Assembly (NCBI GenBank): GCA_947380285.1
Contig: CANCQD010000043.1
Span: 1-17,417 of the forward strand
Reading direction: 5' to 3'
Source: Burkholderiaceae bacterium
GTDB taxonomy: Bacteria > Pseudomonadota > Gammaproteobacteria > Burkholderiales > Burkholderiaceae
Length of the DNA stretch: 17,417 bases
Within the stretch, counting starts at the first letter, position 1. Each line of letters begins with the position of its first letter. Positions 7,314 through 17,417 of the stretch are shown here, piece after piece. The translations under genes and the position numbers were made by a program. The notes under the pieces are model-generated. The model was given only the letters and a program-made list of their open reading frames with translations. It ran no database searches and was not told where the DNA came from.

Positions 7314-8093
7314 TTATTTGTTAAGTGCCTTGATCCAACCTAAGCCAGCTTCGGTGTTGGATGCGGGCTTGTATTCACAACCAATCCATCGCTTGTAACC
7401 AATGCTATCGATAAATTGAAATAGATGCGCATAATTGATTTCACCAGTACCTGGCTCGTTGCGCCCTGGGTTATCTGCTAATTGAATATGGGCAATTTTT
7501 GAAAGATTGGTCTCTAGAGTTTTGCAGAGTTCGCCTTCCATTCGTTGCGCATGATATATGTCATATTGAATGTACAAATTATCAGAACCAACCTCATTAA
7601 GAATATCGATGGCCTGCTGTGTCTTGGATAAATAGAAACCGGGAATGTCAAAGGTATTAATTGGCTCAATGAGTAGCTTTATATCAGATTTTTTGAGCTC
7701 AGCAGCTGCATATCGCAAGTTTGAAATAAATGTTTCTCGCACTAAGGCTGCATCAACATTAGTAGGAATTTTTCCAGCTAAGCAATTTAACTGTTTCACA
7801 CCAAGTGCTTTTGCATACTCAACAGCCTTTCCAACGCCAGCCTGAAATTCTGCCACGCGATCTGGCAAACAAGCGATTCCGCGTTCACCAGCATCCCAGT
7901 CACCCGCAGGCAAATTATGAAGAACTAACTGAAGTTGATATTGATCCAGTTTTTGCTTAATCTCTTGCGCCGTAAATGCATAAGGGAAAAGAAATTCAAC
8001 AGCCTGAAATCCTGAATTGGCTGCCTTTTCAAATCGCTCCATAAATGGGGACTCATTAAAAAGCATGGTGAGATTAGCGGCAAACTGTGGCAT
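7314..8093 (-). CDS. hyi: Hydroxypyruvate isomerase
   Basis: A 259-residue TIM-barrel isomerase of the xylose-isomerase-like superfamily, predicted to interconvert hydroxypyruvate and tartronate semialdehyde. Seen: N-terminal FAANLTMLF and GFQAVEFLFPY, metal ligand region LIEPIN (E143), YDIYHAQRMEG (D178, H181), the hallmark ADNPGRNEPGTGEINY (206-221) and IGCEYKP (E240). These closely match E. coli Hyi over its whole length. The ATG is preceded by AAGGA at seven bases. It is the first gene of the minus-strand run hyi-garR-yqiA, and divergent from the secreted protein at 8258. With GarR it forms two steps of the glyoxylate/glycerate route; without gcl nearby it may mainly handle hydroxypyruvate from other sources. 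Confidence 0.9.
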   Translation of the reverse strand: MPQFAANLTMLFNESPFMERFEKAANSGFQAVEFLFPYAFTAQEIKQKLDQYQLQLVLHNLPAGDWDAGERGIACLPDRVAEFQAGVGKAVEYAKALGVKQLNCLAGKIPTNVDAALVRETFISNLRYAAAELKKSDIKLLIEPINTFDIPGFYLSKTQQAIDILNEVGSDNLYIQYDIYHAQRMEGELCKTLETNLSKIAHIQLADNPGRNEPGTGEINYAHLFQFIDSIGYKRWIGCEYKPASNTEAGLGWIKALNK

Positions 8094-8188
8094 TTAAATT
8101 CCTTATAAACAAAAACAGGCAAATCAATGGGATGGATGATATTAACAAAAGATATCTATTTCGACCTCGACATGGAATATCAGGGCCA

Positions 8189-8217
8189 TTAGGCCATTTT
8201 TAGGCATAAAAATAGGC
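8189..8217. repeat. Three TTAGGC-type direct repeats in a divergent intergenic region
   Basis: TTAGGC occurs at 8189-8194 and 8200-8205, and ATAGGC at 8212-8217, spaced 11 and 12 bases, about one helical turn. The first copy also sits in a GGCC-ATTA-GGCC dyad (8184-8195). The 164-base gap (8094-8257) separates hyi from the secreted-protein gene and should contain both promoters, so an operator is possible. No convincing -35/-10 pair was found. The array is short and could be chance. Confidence 0.35.
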
Positions 8218-8257
8218 TAAGATTGAATTTAGTTGCTTTTTATACATAAGGAAAATA

Positions 8258-8863
8258 ATGAATATGAAATATGCACCAATTGCCTTAGCGCTTGCAGCTC
8301 TTTTCGCCGGTACTTCGTTGGCAAATGCACAACCCGCTCCCAATGCTGGCGCAGCAAAGCCCGTAATAATCGATGCCGCTGTAACTGACAATCTCTATCA
8401 ATTGTACGAAGGCGAAGTGGTCAAGATTGACAAAAAAACTCGCACAATTACTTTTAAAAATAAAGAGGGTGAGTCCAAGTTTGTTGCAGGTCCAGAAATT
8501 ACCAACTTTGCACAGATCAAAAAAGGTGATCGAGTCAATGTAAGTTATGAATTGGCTGTAGCAATTGAGCTGATCAAAACCAAGAGTGATGGTATTCGTA
8601 CCAAGGTTGAGACCAATACAGTTACTAAATCTAAAGCAGATGAGAAGCCATCTGAAACAATTACCAATAAAACAACTATCGTTGCTGATATCGTGGAAGT
8701 GAATCGCGAGAAAAAATTGGTTTCCGTTAAAGGCCCTAGCGGCAAAATCACTACAGTGACAGTGAAGAATCCTGCGCTCTTAGCGGATGTTAATGTTGGA
8801 GAGCAAGTGAAGGTAATTTACTTTGATGCCATGGCAGCATCAATCACAACACCTAAGAAGTAA
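8258..8863 (+). CDS. Secreted protein with duplicated beta-rich domain, function unknown
   Basis: I do not recognise a named family. The 201-residue protein starts with a Sec signal peptide and a likely cleavage site after ANA (residue 24), so it is exported to the periplasm. The mature part has two related segments, about 51-105 and 142-196. Each runs (E/D)-(V/I)-V-x-(I/V)-(D/N), an alternating hydrophobic/charged strand pattern, then a (K/V)-(K/G)-(G/E)-(D/Q)-(R/Q)-V-x-V-x-Y element and a short Ala-rich end. The linker (about 106-140) is rich in Thr, Lys and Glu. The pattern suggests two small beta-barrels from a tandem duplication. AAGGA five bases before the ATG supports the start; a second ATG lies at 8264. 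A strong terminator follows, so it is probably monocistronic. Confidence 0.75.
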   Translation: MNMKYAPIALALAALFAGTSLANAQPAPNAGAAKPVIIDAAVTDNLYQLYEGEVVKIDKKTRTITFKNKEGESKFVAGPEITNFAQIKKGDRVNVSYELAVAIELIKTKSDGIRTKVETNTVTKSKADEKPSETITNKTTIVADIVEVNREKKLVSVKGPSGKITTVTVKNPALLADVNVGEQVKVIYFDAMAASITTPKK

Positions 8864-8869
8864 ACCTGA

Positions 8870-8902
8870 GCCCTGATCTTAAAGCTAAGATCAGGGCCTT
8901 TT
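8870..8902 (+). terminator. Rho-independent terminator after the duplicated-domain gene
   Basis: A perfect 12-bp stem, GCCCTGATCTTA (8870-8881) with TAAGATCAGGGC (8886-8897), closes a four-base AAGC loop and is followed by CTTTT. It begins six bases after the stop codon. No matching T-run exists for the opposite strand, so it acts on + strand transcription. Confidence 0.9.
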
Positions 8903-8937
8903 ATCTAAGCCGTCTGCTTAAAACTAACGCAGGTAAG

Positions 8938-9408
8938 TTACTCGAGATTAGCTTTGGAGATCGTCTTTCTCATAACGCCACGCATTTTCTGATCACCCTC
9001 AACCATCAACTTTAATCTGGTTTCGCTTACCAAATAGGCCATTTTTGCGTTGTATTGTTCACGTCGCAAAAGCTCTACCAGTACCCCAGTCAGAACTGTG
9101 TACGAGAGGTAAACAAATAAGGTGGTTACATCCCTTTGATCAAGAATCGAAAGCTCTCCGAAGGGCGCTATAAAGAAAAATATTAATAGTGGTGCGCTCA
9201 GCGCTAGCGTTAGAAGTGCCGGTAAGATGCCAAAAAAATACGCAATCACAATAGTATTAATTTGAAAGAAAAATAGGGGGAGCGAACCTTCTAAAAAAGG
9301 GTGAAGAATGTAGCGTAGAGAAAAAGCTACTAATACACCAAATATTGCTACCCAATAGCCATGGCTCTTATTTGAGCACCAACGTTTTGCGTTTAAGTTA
9401 TGTCTCAT
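8938..9408 (-). CDS. DUF4118-type membrane protein, orphan sensor-like module
   Basis: A 156-residue inner-membrane protein with about four hydrophobic helices (roughly 17-36, 43-60, 62-82 and 92-113). The segment FGILPALLTLALSAPLLIFFFIAP followed by GELSI...DVTTLFVYL (about 59-101) resembles DUF4118, the four-helix membrane region of KdpD-like and other sensor histidine kinases. The C-terminal 43 residues are charged and helical (RREQYNAKMAYLVSETRLKL), like the linker that normally leads into a PAS or kinase domain, but the protein ends there. No kinase, response regulator or phosphatase gene is nearby. Either a stand-alone membrane module or a remnant of a longer sensor; the intact frame favours a functional small protein. 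The ATG has only a weak AGG upstream. Confidence 0.7.
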   Translation of the reverse strand: MRHNLNAKRWCSNKSHGYWVAIFGVLVAFSLRYILHPFLEGSLPLFFFQINTIVIAYFFGILPALLTLALSAPLLIFFFIAPFGELSILDQRDVTTLFVYLSYTVLTGVLVELLRREQYNAKMAYLVSETRLKLMVEGDQKMRGVMRKTISKANLE

Positions 9409-9467
9409 TATTTTTAACCTATTTCGGTGTATCCTAACTCATCTCATTTGAATAAGCCTATATTTTG

Positions 9468-10322
9468 ATGTTTGAGCCACTTACCGACCAATCCAAACAT
9501 GATCTGACCATCCTTATACCCGGCCTTAATGGAAGCGGGCTTGAGCTGGGGCAGCTTCCTCGATTTTTAGAGGCGGCCGGCCATGATGTTTTGATTCCAG
9601 AAATTCCGGGATACTTGTTTGGGAGTACGGCTAGTAAATTTAGTAACTGGGTACAAGAACTTCATCAAATTATCGACACTCAGAAAGAGCTCTATTCAGC
9701 AGTCAATCTTGCTGGCATTAGCATGGGCGCAACCTTGGCTACCTTGGTTGCCACCCAAAGGACAGATATTTCATCTTTGGTCCTAATGTCACCAGTACTT
9801 AAATACGATGGTTGGTCAGTGCCCTTCTATCGCCCTATTCTCGATTTTTTTTACTTTTTTGGCTTAAGGAACTGGGAATATTCCGAACGCGCGCCTTTTG
9901 GCGTTAAAAATATCGACTTGCGTCGTCGCATCAGCGAGAAATTTAAAACCTCTAAAGTGTCTGAGGTTGGTGCAGCCTCAATCTCTGCACGACATCTGCA
10001 TGAAGCCAAAGGCTTGATGGCAAGCGCTAAAAATAGTCTTTACAGCCTCACATGCAGACTACTTTTAATTCAGGCGGTAGAAGACGACACATGCTCAGTA
10101 TGGTCTGCAAACGAAATTCTTGAGCGCTGTAAGTCAGAAGTGCGTCGCGTTATTTGGCTTGGTAATAGTTATCACATCGTGACGATTGATAACGAGCGGG
10201 AAATTGTGCTGAATGAAGTTTTAAACTTTATTGCTCAAACTAGCGCTGTTGAAAAACATGCAATGAATCCAGCTACTAGTGATAACCGCAAAGTACTTAA
10301 GTTAAGAGTTGGTTACGAATAG
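9468..10322 (+). CDS. Alpha/beta-hydrolase (carboxylesterase-like)
   Basis: A 284-residue cytoplasmic hydrolase without signal peptide. Numbered from the ATG: LTILIPGLNGSG (13-24) supplies the oxyanion region, GISMGA (83-88) carries the nucleophile S85, EDD (205-207) the likely acid, and SYHIVTID (234-241) the catalytic H236. The shape, with HD.LIPEIPGY after the first strand and a cap region rich in aromatic residues (about 118-145), is like small carboxylesterases/acyl hydrolases; the substrate cannot be predicted. A TTG directly before the ATG, at 9465, is in frame and could also be read as a start, but ATG is preferred; there is no strong Shine-Dalgarno. The last 20 or so residues are a basic tail beyond the normal fold. 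A strong hairpin terminator starts right after the stop. Confidence 0.78.
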   Translation: MFEPLTDQSKHDLTILIPGLNGSGLELGQLPRFLEAAGHDVLIPEIPGYLFGSTASKFSNWVQELHQIIDTQKELYSAVNLAGISMGATLATLVATQRTDISSLVLMSPVLKYDGWSVPFYRPILDFFYFFGLRNWEYSERAPFGVKNIDLRRRISEKFKTSKVSEVGAASISARHLHEAKGLMASAKNSLYSLTCRLLLIQAVEDDTCSVWSANEILERCKSEVRRVIWLGNSYHIVTIDNEREIVLNEVLNFIAQTSAVEKHAMNPATSDNRKVLKLRVGYE

Positions 10323-10352
10323 AAAAAAGCCCCCTGTTAAGGGGGCTTTTTA
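10323..10352. terminator. Bidirectional Rho-independent terminator
   Basis: AAAAAGCCCCC (10324-10334) pairs with GGGGGCTTTTT (10341-10351) around a TGTTAA loop. Because one side is an A-run and the other a T-run, it works in both directions: for the + strand hydrolase gene that ends at 10322 and for the minus-strand tRNA transcript that ends at 10360. Confidence 0.9.
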
Positions 10353-10359
10353 ATTGTCT

Positions 10360-10436
10360 TGGCGGAACGGACGGGACTCGAACCCGCGACCCTCGGCGTG
10401 ACAGGCCGATATTCTAACCAACTGAACTACCGCTCC
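10360..10436 (-). tRNA. tRNA-Asp (GUC)
   Basis: The minus strand gives a 77-base cloverleaf with acceptor stem GGAGCGG/CCGTTCC, discriminator G and encoded CCA. The anticodon loop CTGTCAC carries GTC, and the T arm has GGGTTCGAGTCCC. It is the last of three tRNAs in this transcript and is followed by the bidirectional terminator. Confidence 0.96.
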
Positions 10437-10488
10437 ATATGCATCAAGTAACGCAACATCATACATCTTTACAGCTACCAGAAGAATC

Positions 10489-10564
10489 TGGCGTCCCCAG
10501 GGGGATTCGAACCCCCGTACTCACCGTGAAAGGGTGATGTCCTAGGCCTCTAGACGATGGGGAC
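10489..10564 (-). tRNA. tRNA-Glu (UUC)
   Basis: A 76-base cloverleaf on the minus strand with acceptor stem GTCCCCA/TGGGGAC, discriminator G and encoded CCA. The anticodon loop CTTTCAC carries TTC; the T arm is GGGGGTTCGAATCCCCC. It lies 52 bases from tRNA-Asp and 32 bases from tRNA-Ala. It is the substrate of GltX, encoded just upstream on the same strand. Confidence 0.96.
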
Positions 10565-10596
10565 ATGGACTACAACATACATCTATTTTAAATGCT

Positions 10597-10672
<76 letters not shown>

Positions 10673-10715
10673 GAAATCTCACGATAAAACTACAAGACAT
10701 CCAAAACAATCCAAG

Positions 10716-10745
10716 ATTTTATCCTATTTTTGTGCAGGCGCGCAA
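10716..10745 (-). promoter_or_regulatory. Candidate promoter for the Ala-Glu-Asp tRNA cluster
   Basis: Between gltX and tRNA-Ala the minus strand has TTGCGC (10740-10745) and TAAAAT (10716-10721) with an 18-base spacer. The predicted start would lie about 35-40 bases before the tRNA-Ala 5' end. The hexamers match reasonably but not perfectly, and read-through from gltX is the alternative. Confidence 0.4.
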
Positions 10746-10750
10746 ATTCC

Positions 10751-12148
10751 TTACTGAATTACCTTGGAGAGCCTGTTCACGGCCTCTTCTTTACCCAAAA
10801 CTACCAATACGGAATCGATAGCAGGTGTCTGTGTTGTAGCAAATAAAGCATATCTAACGGGCATTGCCAGGGCTGGCATTTTGATTTGGTATTTTGCTAA
10901 AACTTGCTTAAAAATAGCAGCATAAGCTTCTTTGGTAGGCTCAGCAGTGGAGATTGCCTCAATTAAATCTTTTAGTGCGGGCATCACAGTTTCCGCAATA
11001 TTTTCTTTAATTTGAGCTGGGCTTAAATTAGGCGCTGGCAAGTAAAACAACTTCGCCCCTTCCGCAATTTCAATCAAAGTATTGGCACGATCTTTTAGCA
11101 ACCCCACCACCTGCACAAAGTCTGGTCCTGATTCAGTATCAATGCCGAACTCATGCGCAAATGGTTTTGTTGCTGCTGATAACTTAACTGGATCCGCATT
11201 CTGTATGTATTGATGATTTAACCAAAGCAACTTTTCTGGATTGTGTTGAGCTGGTGAACGCCCTAAACTCTCTAGATCAAACCAATCAACGAATTGTTCT
11301 TTGGTAAATACTTCAGCATCGCCATGGGACCAGCCTAAGCGTGCCAGGTAATTGAGGATAGCCTCTGGTAAGTAGCCTGCTTTTTGATAATCACGAACGC
11401 TCATCGCTCCATTGCGTTTACTCATCTTTTCGCCAGCGTCATTCAAGACAGTTGGCAAGTGGGCGTATACAGGGGGCGTGCCACCTAGCGCCTTCATGAT
11501 GTTGATTTGCCTTGGGGTATTGTTGACATGATCATCGCCACGAATGACATGGGTAATATTCATATCCATATCATCGATCACTACACAGAAGTTATAGGTA
11601 GGCGTTCCATCTGGCCTTGCTATCACAAGGTCGTCTAACTCATCATTGCTAATTTCAATTTGACCTTTAACGGCATCATTCCAAATAACTGAACCGCCAA
11701 TCGGATTCTTAAAACGAATTACTGGACTCACACCCTCAGGAATGGTGGGCAATATTTTTCCTGGTTCGGGCCTCCATAAGCCGTTATAGCGCGGCTTTTC
11801 CTTATTGGCCATTTGCAGATCACGTAAGCGGTTGAGCTCTTCTTCGCTCATATAGCAGGGGTAAGCCAAACCCGCATCCAGCATTTGCCTGACTACCTCA
11901 CGATATCGATCAATACGCTGCATTTGATAGACTGGACCTTCATCTAAATCCAGGCCAAGCCATGCCATTCCTTCGATGATGACGTCGACAGCCTCCTGAG
12001 TGGAGCGCTCTAGATCGGTATCCTCGATTCGGAGAATAAAGTCACCTTTATTGTGGCGCGCAAAAGCCCATGGATAGAGAGCGCTGCGCAGGTTTCCCAG
12101 ATGAATAAAGCCCGTGGGACTAGGGGCGAATCGTGTACGAATATGCAT
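10751..12148 (-). CDS. gltX: Glutamyl-tRNA synthetase
   Basis: A class I aminoacyl-tRNA synthetase of 465 residues, normal length, that attaches glutamate to tRNA-Glu. Seen: [17 protein letters not shown] (8-24) with HLGN as the HIGH-type motif, FILRIEDTD (37-45), [10 protein letters not shown] (201-210) and the KMSKR loop (241-245, KMSKS variant). The C-terminal half is the helical anticodon-binding region. The ATG gives [11 protein letters not shown], the usual N-terminus of the family. Downstream on the same strand, 78 bases away, come tRNA-Ala, tRNA-Glu and tRNA-Asp. Upstream is the divergent hslO, 64 bases away. Whether it discriminates tRNA-Glu from tRNA-Gln cannot be judged here, as no gatCAB or glnS lies in the window. 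Confidence 0.97.
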   Translation of the reverse strand: MHIRTRFAPSPTGFIHLGNLRSALYPWAFARHNKGDFILRIEDTDLERSTQEAVDVIIEGMAWLGLDLDEGPVYQMQRIDRYREVVRQMLDAGLAYPCYMSEEELNRLRDLQMANKEKPRYNGLWRPEPGKILPTIPEGVSPVIRFKNPIGGSVIWNDAVKGQIEISNDELDDLVIARPDGTPTYNFCVVIDDMDMNITHVIRGDDHVNNTPRQINIMKALGGTPPVYAHLPTVLNDAGEKMSKRNGAMSVRDYQKAGYLPEAILNYLARLGWSHGDAEVFTKEQFVDWFDLESLGRSPAQHNPEKLLWLNHQYIQNADPVKLSAATKPFAHEFGIDTESGPDFVQVVGLLKDRANTLIEIAEGAKLFYLPAPNLSPAQIKENIAETVMPALKDLIEAISTAEPTKEAYAAIFKQVLAKYQIKMPALAMPVRYALFATTQTPAIDSVLVVLGKEEAVNRLSKVIQ

Positions 12149-12212
12149 AACTGCATTATCTCAGGTCGGGCATATCAGGACTAAATCTCAAAAAACGAGG
12201 ATACTTTGAGCT

Positions 12213-13178
12213 ATGAATGAATTACTGGTCTTTGTGTGTGATGGTGCCCCGGTCCGCGGGGAAATTGTGTCGATTGGCAGCGCCTGGCAGGCCGTTTTAG
12301 AGCGTCGTAATGATCCCCCTGCCGTTCGTCGGATTCTGGGTGACTTTGTTGGTGCAGCCACCCTTTTAAGCGCTAGCCTGAAATTTGATGGGACTCTCAT
12401 CATTCAAGCGCAAAGCAAGGGTCCCATTCAACTGCTCGTGGTGGAATGTAAGTCAGACTTATCAATGCGGGCGACAGTAAAGCTCTCAGTTGACCCTTCG
12501 GAGATAGGTGCCGATGCAAGCCTGGCTGAGCTATTGGATGTTAGTGGGAGCGGAAGATTAGTTATCACCCTAGATCCAGCCGATCGTGAGCCTGGACATG
12601 CCCCCTACCAAGGCATCGTAGCCCTTCAAGACCATCAAGGGTCCATTATTAAGCCCGTCACCAGTGCTGCTGAAGCGATAGCTTTGTATATGCAAAATTC
12701 TGAGCAGCTTGATACCCGCATATGGCTGACATCAAGCGACACCCATGTAGGCGGATTACTGCTGCAGCGCTTGCCAAATTCGGGCGGCCATGCCCACTTG
12801 GATCCGCAGGTTGCAGCTGAAGGCTGGTCGCGTATTCAAGCACTTGGGGAAACGATTACCAATGAAGAATTACTTACCCTCCCCCCGGAAACTATTTTAA
12901 GACGCCTCTTTTTGGAGGAGTCCACAGAAAATGGTGTGCGAAGCTTCCCCGCTAGGACTATTCGCTTTGCGTGTAGATGTTCTCGTGCTAAGGTTGCTGA
13001 TATTTTGCGTATGCTTGGTGAAGAAGAAATTCAAAGCATTCTTGCCGAACAAGGCGCCGTGGAAACTGTTTGCGACTTTTGTGCAAAACCCTATCGCTTT
13101 GATGCAGTCGATTGTCTGCAGGTATTTAAAACCGATTTATTGAGTGATGCTACAAGACCGCCATCCAGCGGGCATTAA
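12213..13178 (+). CDS. hslO: Hsp33 redox-regulated chaperone
   Basis: Hsp33 is a cytoplasmic holdase activated by oxidative stress together with unfolding. The 321-residue protein shows the N-terminal VRGEIVSIGSAWQ (14-26), LLSASLKFDGTLIIQ (51-65) and the C-terminal redox switch with CRC (C254, C256) and CDFC (C287, C290), which bind zinc when reduced. All four zinc cysteines are intact. The ATG at 12213 has only weak upstream GAG elements. The gene diverges from gltX and ends four bases from the convergent ftsB stop. I did not find a recognisable heat-shock (sigma-32) promoter in the 64-base gap upstream. The last 15 or so residues are a short variable tail. Confidence 0.96.
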   Translation: MNELLVFVCDGAPVRGEIVSIGSAWQAVLERRNDPPAVRRILGDFVGAATLLSASLKFDGTLIIQAQSKGPIQLLVVECKSDLSMRATVKLSVDPSEIGADASLAELLDVSGSGRLVITLDPADREPGHAPYQGIVALQDHQGSIIKPVTSAAEAIALYMQNSEQLDTRIWLTSSDTHVGGLLLQRLPNSGGHAHLDPQVAAEGWSRIQALGETITNEELLTLPPETILRRLFLEESTENGVRSFPARTIRFACRCSRAKVADILRMLGEEEIQSILAEQGAVETVCDFCAKPYRFDAVDCLQVFKTDLLSDATRPPSSGH

Positions 13179-13182
13179 AAAA

Positions 13183-13488
13183 TCATTGCTTCGTAGCCTG
13201 TGCGCCAGATGGTTTATCTGCAGGCAATATTTGCACAAAAAACTCGCCCTCTTTAATTAAGCCGTGCTCAACACGGGCTCGTTCTTCGATGGCACGAGTT
13301 CCATCTTTAAGATCTTTTACATCACCAGATAGCTTGGCATTACGCAGAGCTAAGAGGCTATTTTTAGCCTCTTGAAGCTCAACTTGTCGCTCCATCTCAT
13401 ATACCTTAAGCCATCCACCCTTTCCAAGCCAAAGCGGATACTGGATTGCAATTAGCAATACCAGCATGGAATAAATGACTATCCGCAT
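13183..13488 (-). CDS. ftsB: Cell division protein FtsB
   Basis: A 101-residue bitopic inner-membrane protein: one N-terminal helix (about 3-18), the [14 protein letters not shown] element right after it, then a coiled coil (about 30-70), and the [20 protein letters not shown] end typical of the DivIC/FtsB family. FtsB acts with FtsL and FtsQ in the divisome, with the coiled coil in the periplasm. It follows eno after 32 bases, an order conserved in beta- and gammaproteobacteria, which supports the call for such a short protein. The C-terminal 13 residues are a variable tail. No hairpin lies between it and the convergent hslO, four bases away. Confidence 0.93.
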   Translation of the reverse strand: MRIVIYSMLVLLIAIQYPLWLGKGGWLKVYEMERQVELQEAKNSLLALRNAKLSGDVKDLKDGTRAIEERARVEHGLIKEGEFFVQILPADKPSGAQATKQ

Positions 13489-13520
13489 AGGCTATTGAAG
13501 AGCTCAGCTATAACTCAAAC

Positions 13521-15711
<2,191 letters not shown>

Positions 15712-15720
15712 ACTCTTCCT

Positions 15721-17415
<1,695 letters not shown>

Positions 17416-17417
17416 GA

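Noticed and set aside
8184..8200. GGCC-ATTA-GGCC followed by TTTTT as a terminator
   Set aside because: A four-base stem is too short for a stable Rho-independent terminator, and no + strand gene ends nearby.
8200..8391. Minus-strand open frame across the start of the duplicated-domain gene
   Set aside because: It runs antisense over the signal peptide, whose start has a good Shine-Dalgarno; no recognisable protein features.
9459..9464. TATATT as a -10 box for the alpha/beta-hydrolase gene
   Set aside because: It lies three bases before the ATG, so transcription would begin inside the coding region.
12149..12212. A heat-shock (sigma-32) promoter for hslO
   Set aside because: No CTTGAA/CCCCAT-like pair with suitable spacing is present in the 64-base gap; TTGAGA and GATAAT on the minus strand are 25 bases apart, too far for a gltX sigma-70 promoter.

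Overview
The window looks like a chromosomal segment of a betaproteobacterium of the Burkholderiales. Polynucleobacter or a close relative is my best guess, from protein signatures, moderately AT-leaning DNA and the gene orders mltG-tmk-holB-tatD-ankyrin and pyrG-kdsA-eno-ftsB. This placement is inference; no rRNA marker is present. It is mostly core genome. I see no insertion sequence, prophage, CRISPR array or plasmid gene.

Region 1 (1-3516, + strand) is a compact replication and housekeeping operon: the 3' end of mltG (peptidoglycan lytic transglycosylase), tmk (dTMP kinase), holB (DNA polymerase III delta'), tatD (metal-dependent nuclease/hydrolase) and a secreted ankyrin-repeat protein whose start codon overlaps the tatD stop. 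A small potassium-channel-like membrane protein follows (3587-4144).

Region 2 (4147-8093, - strand) holds, in transcription order, hyi (hydroxypyruvate isomerase), a garR/glxR-type tartronate semialdehyde reductase, a YqiA-like esterase, an HNH endonuclease and a DUF3108 envelope protein. The first two belong to the glyoxylate-to-glycerate route, but glyoxylate carboligase is not in the window. The DUF3108 reading frame continues about 70 codons upstream of its first ATG, through a clear membrane anchor. No ATG, GTG or TTG opens that extension; a CTG sits in a 4-bp overlap with the HNH stop codon and is the best candidate start.

Region 3 (8258-10322) has a secreted protein of unknown function built from a duplicated domain (+), an orphan DUF4118 membrane protein (-) and an alpha/beta hydrolase (+). 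A strong terminator follows each of the two + strand genes.

Region 4 (10360-12148, - strand) has gltX followed by tRNA-Ala(GGC), tRNA-Glu(UUC) and tRNA-Asp(GUC), so glutamyl-tRNA synthetase lies next to its own substrate tRNA. hslO (Hsp33) diverges from gltX.

Region 5 (13183-17382, - strand) is the classical pyrG-kdsA-eno-ftsB cluster: CTP synthase, KDO-8-phosphate synthase (with the cysteine typical of the metal-dependent class), enolase and the divisome protein FtsB. A perfect TATAAT lies just upstream of pyrG at the window edge.

No stretch longer than 300 bases lacks a gene. The largest intergenic gap is 8094-8257, which contains a helically spaced TTAGGC-type repeat. I found no clear new multi-gene system; the best leads are single-gene oddities.
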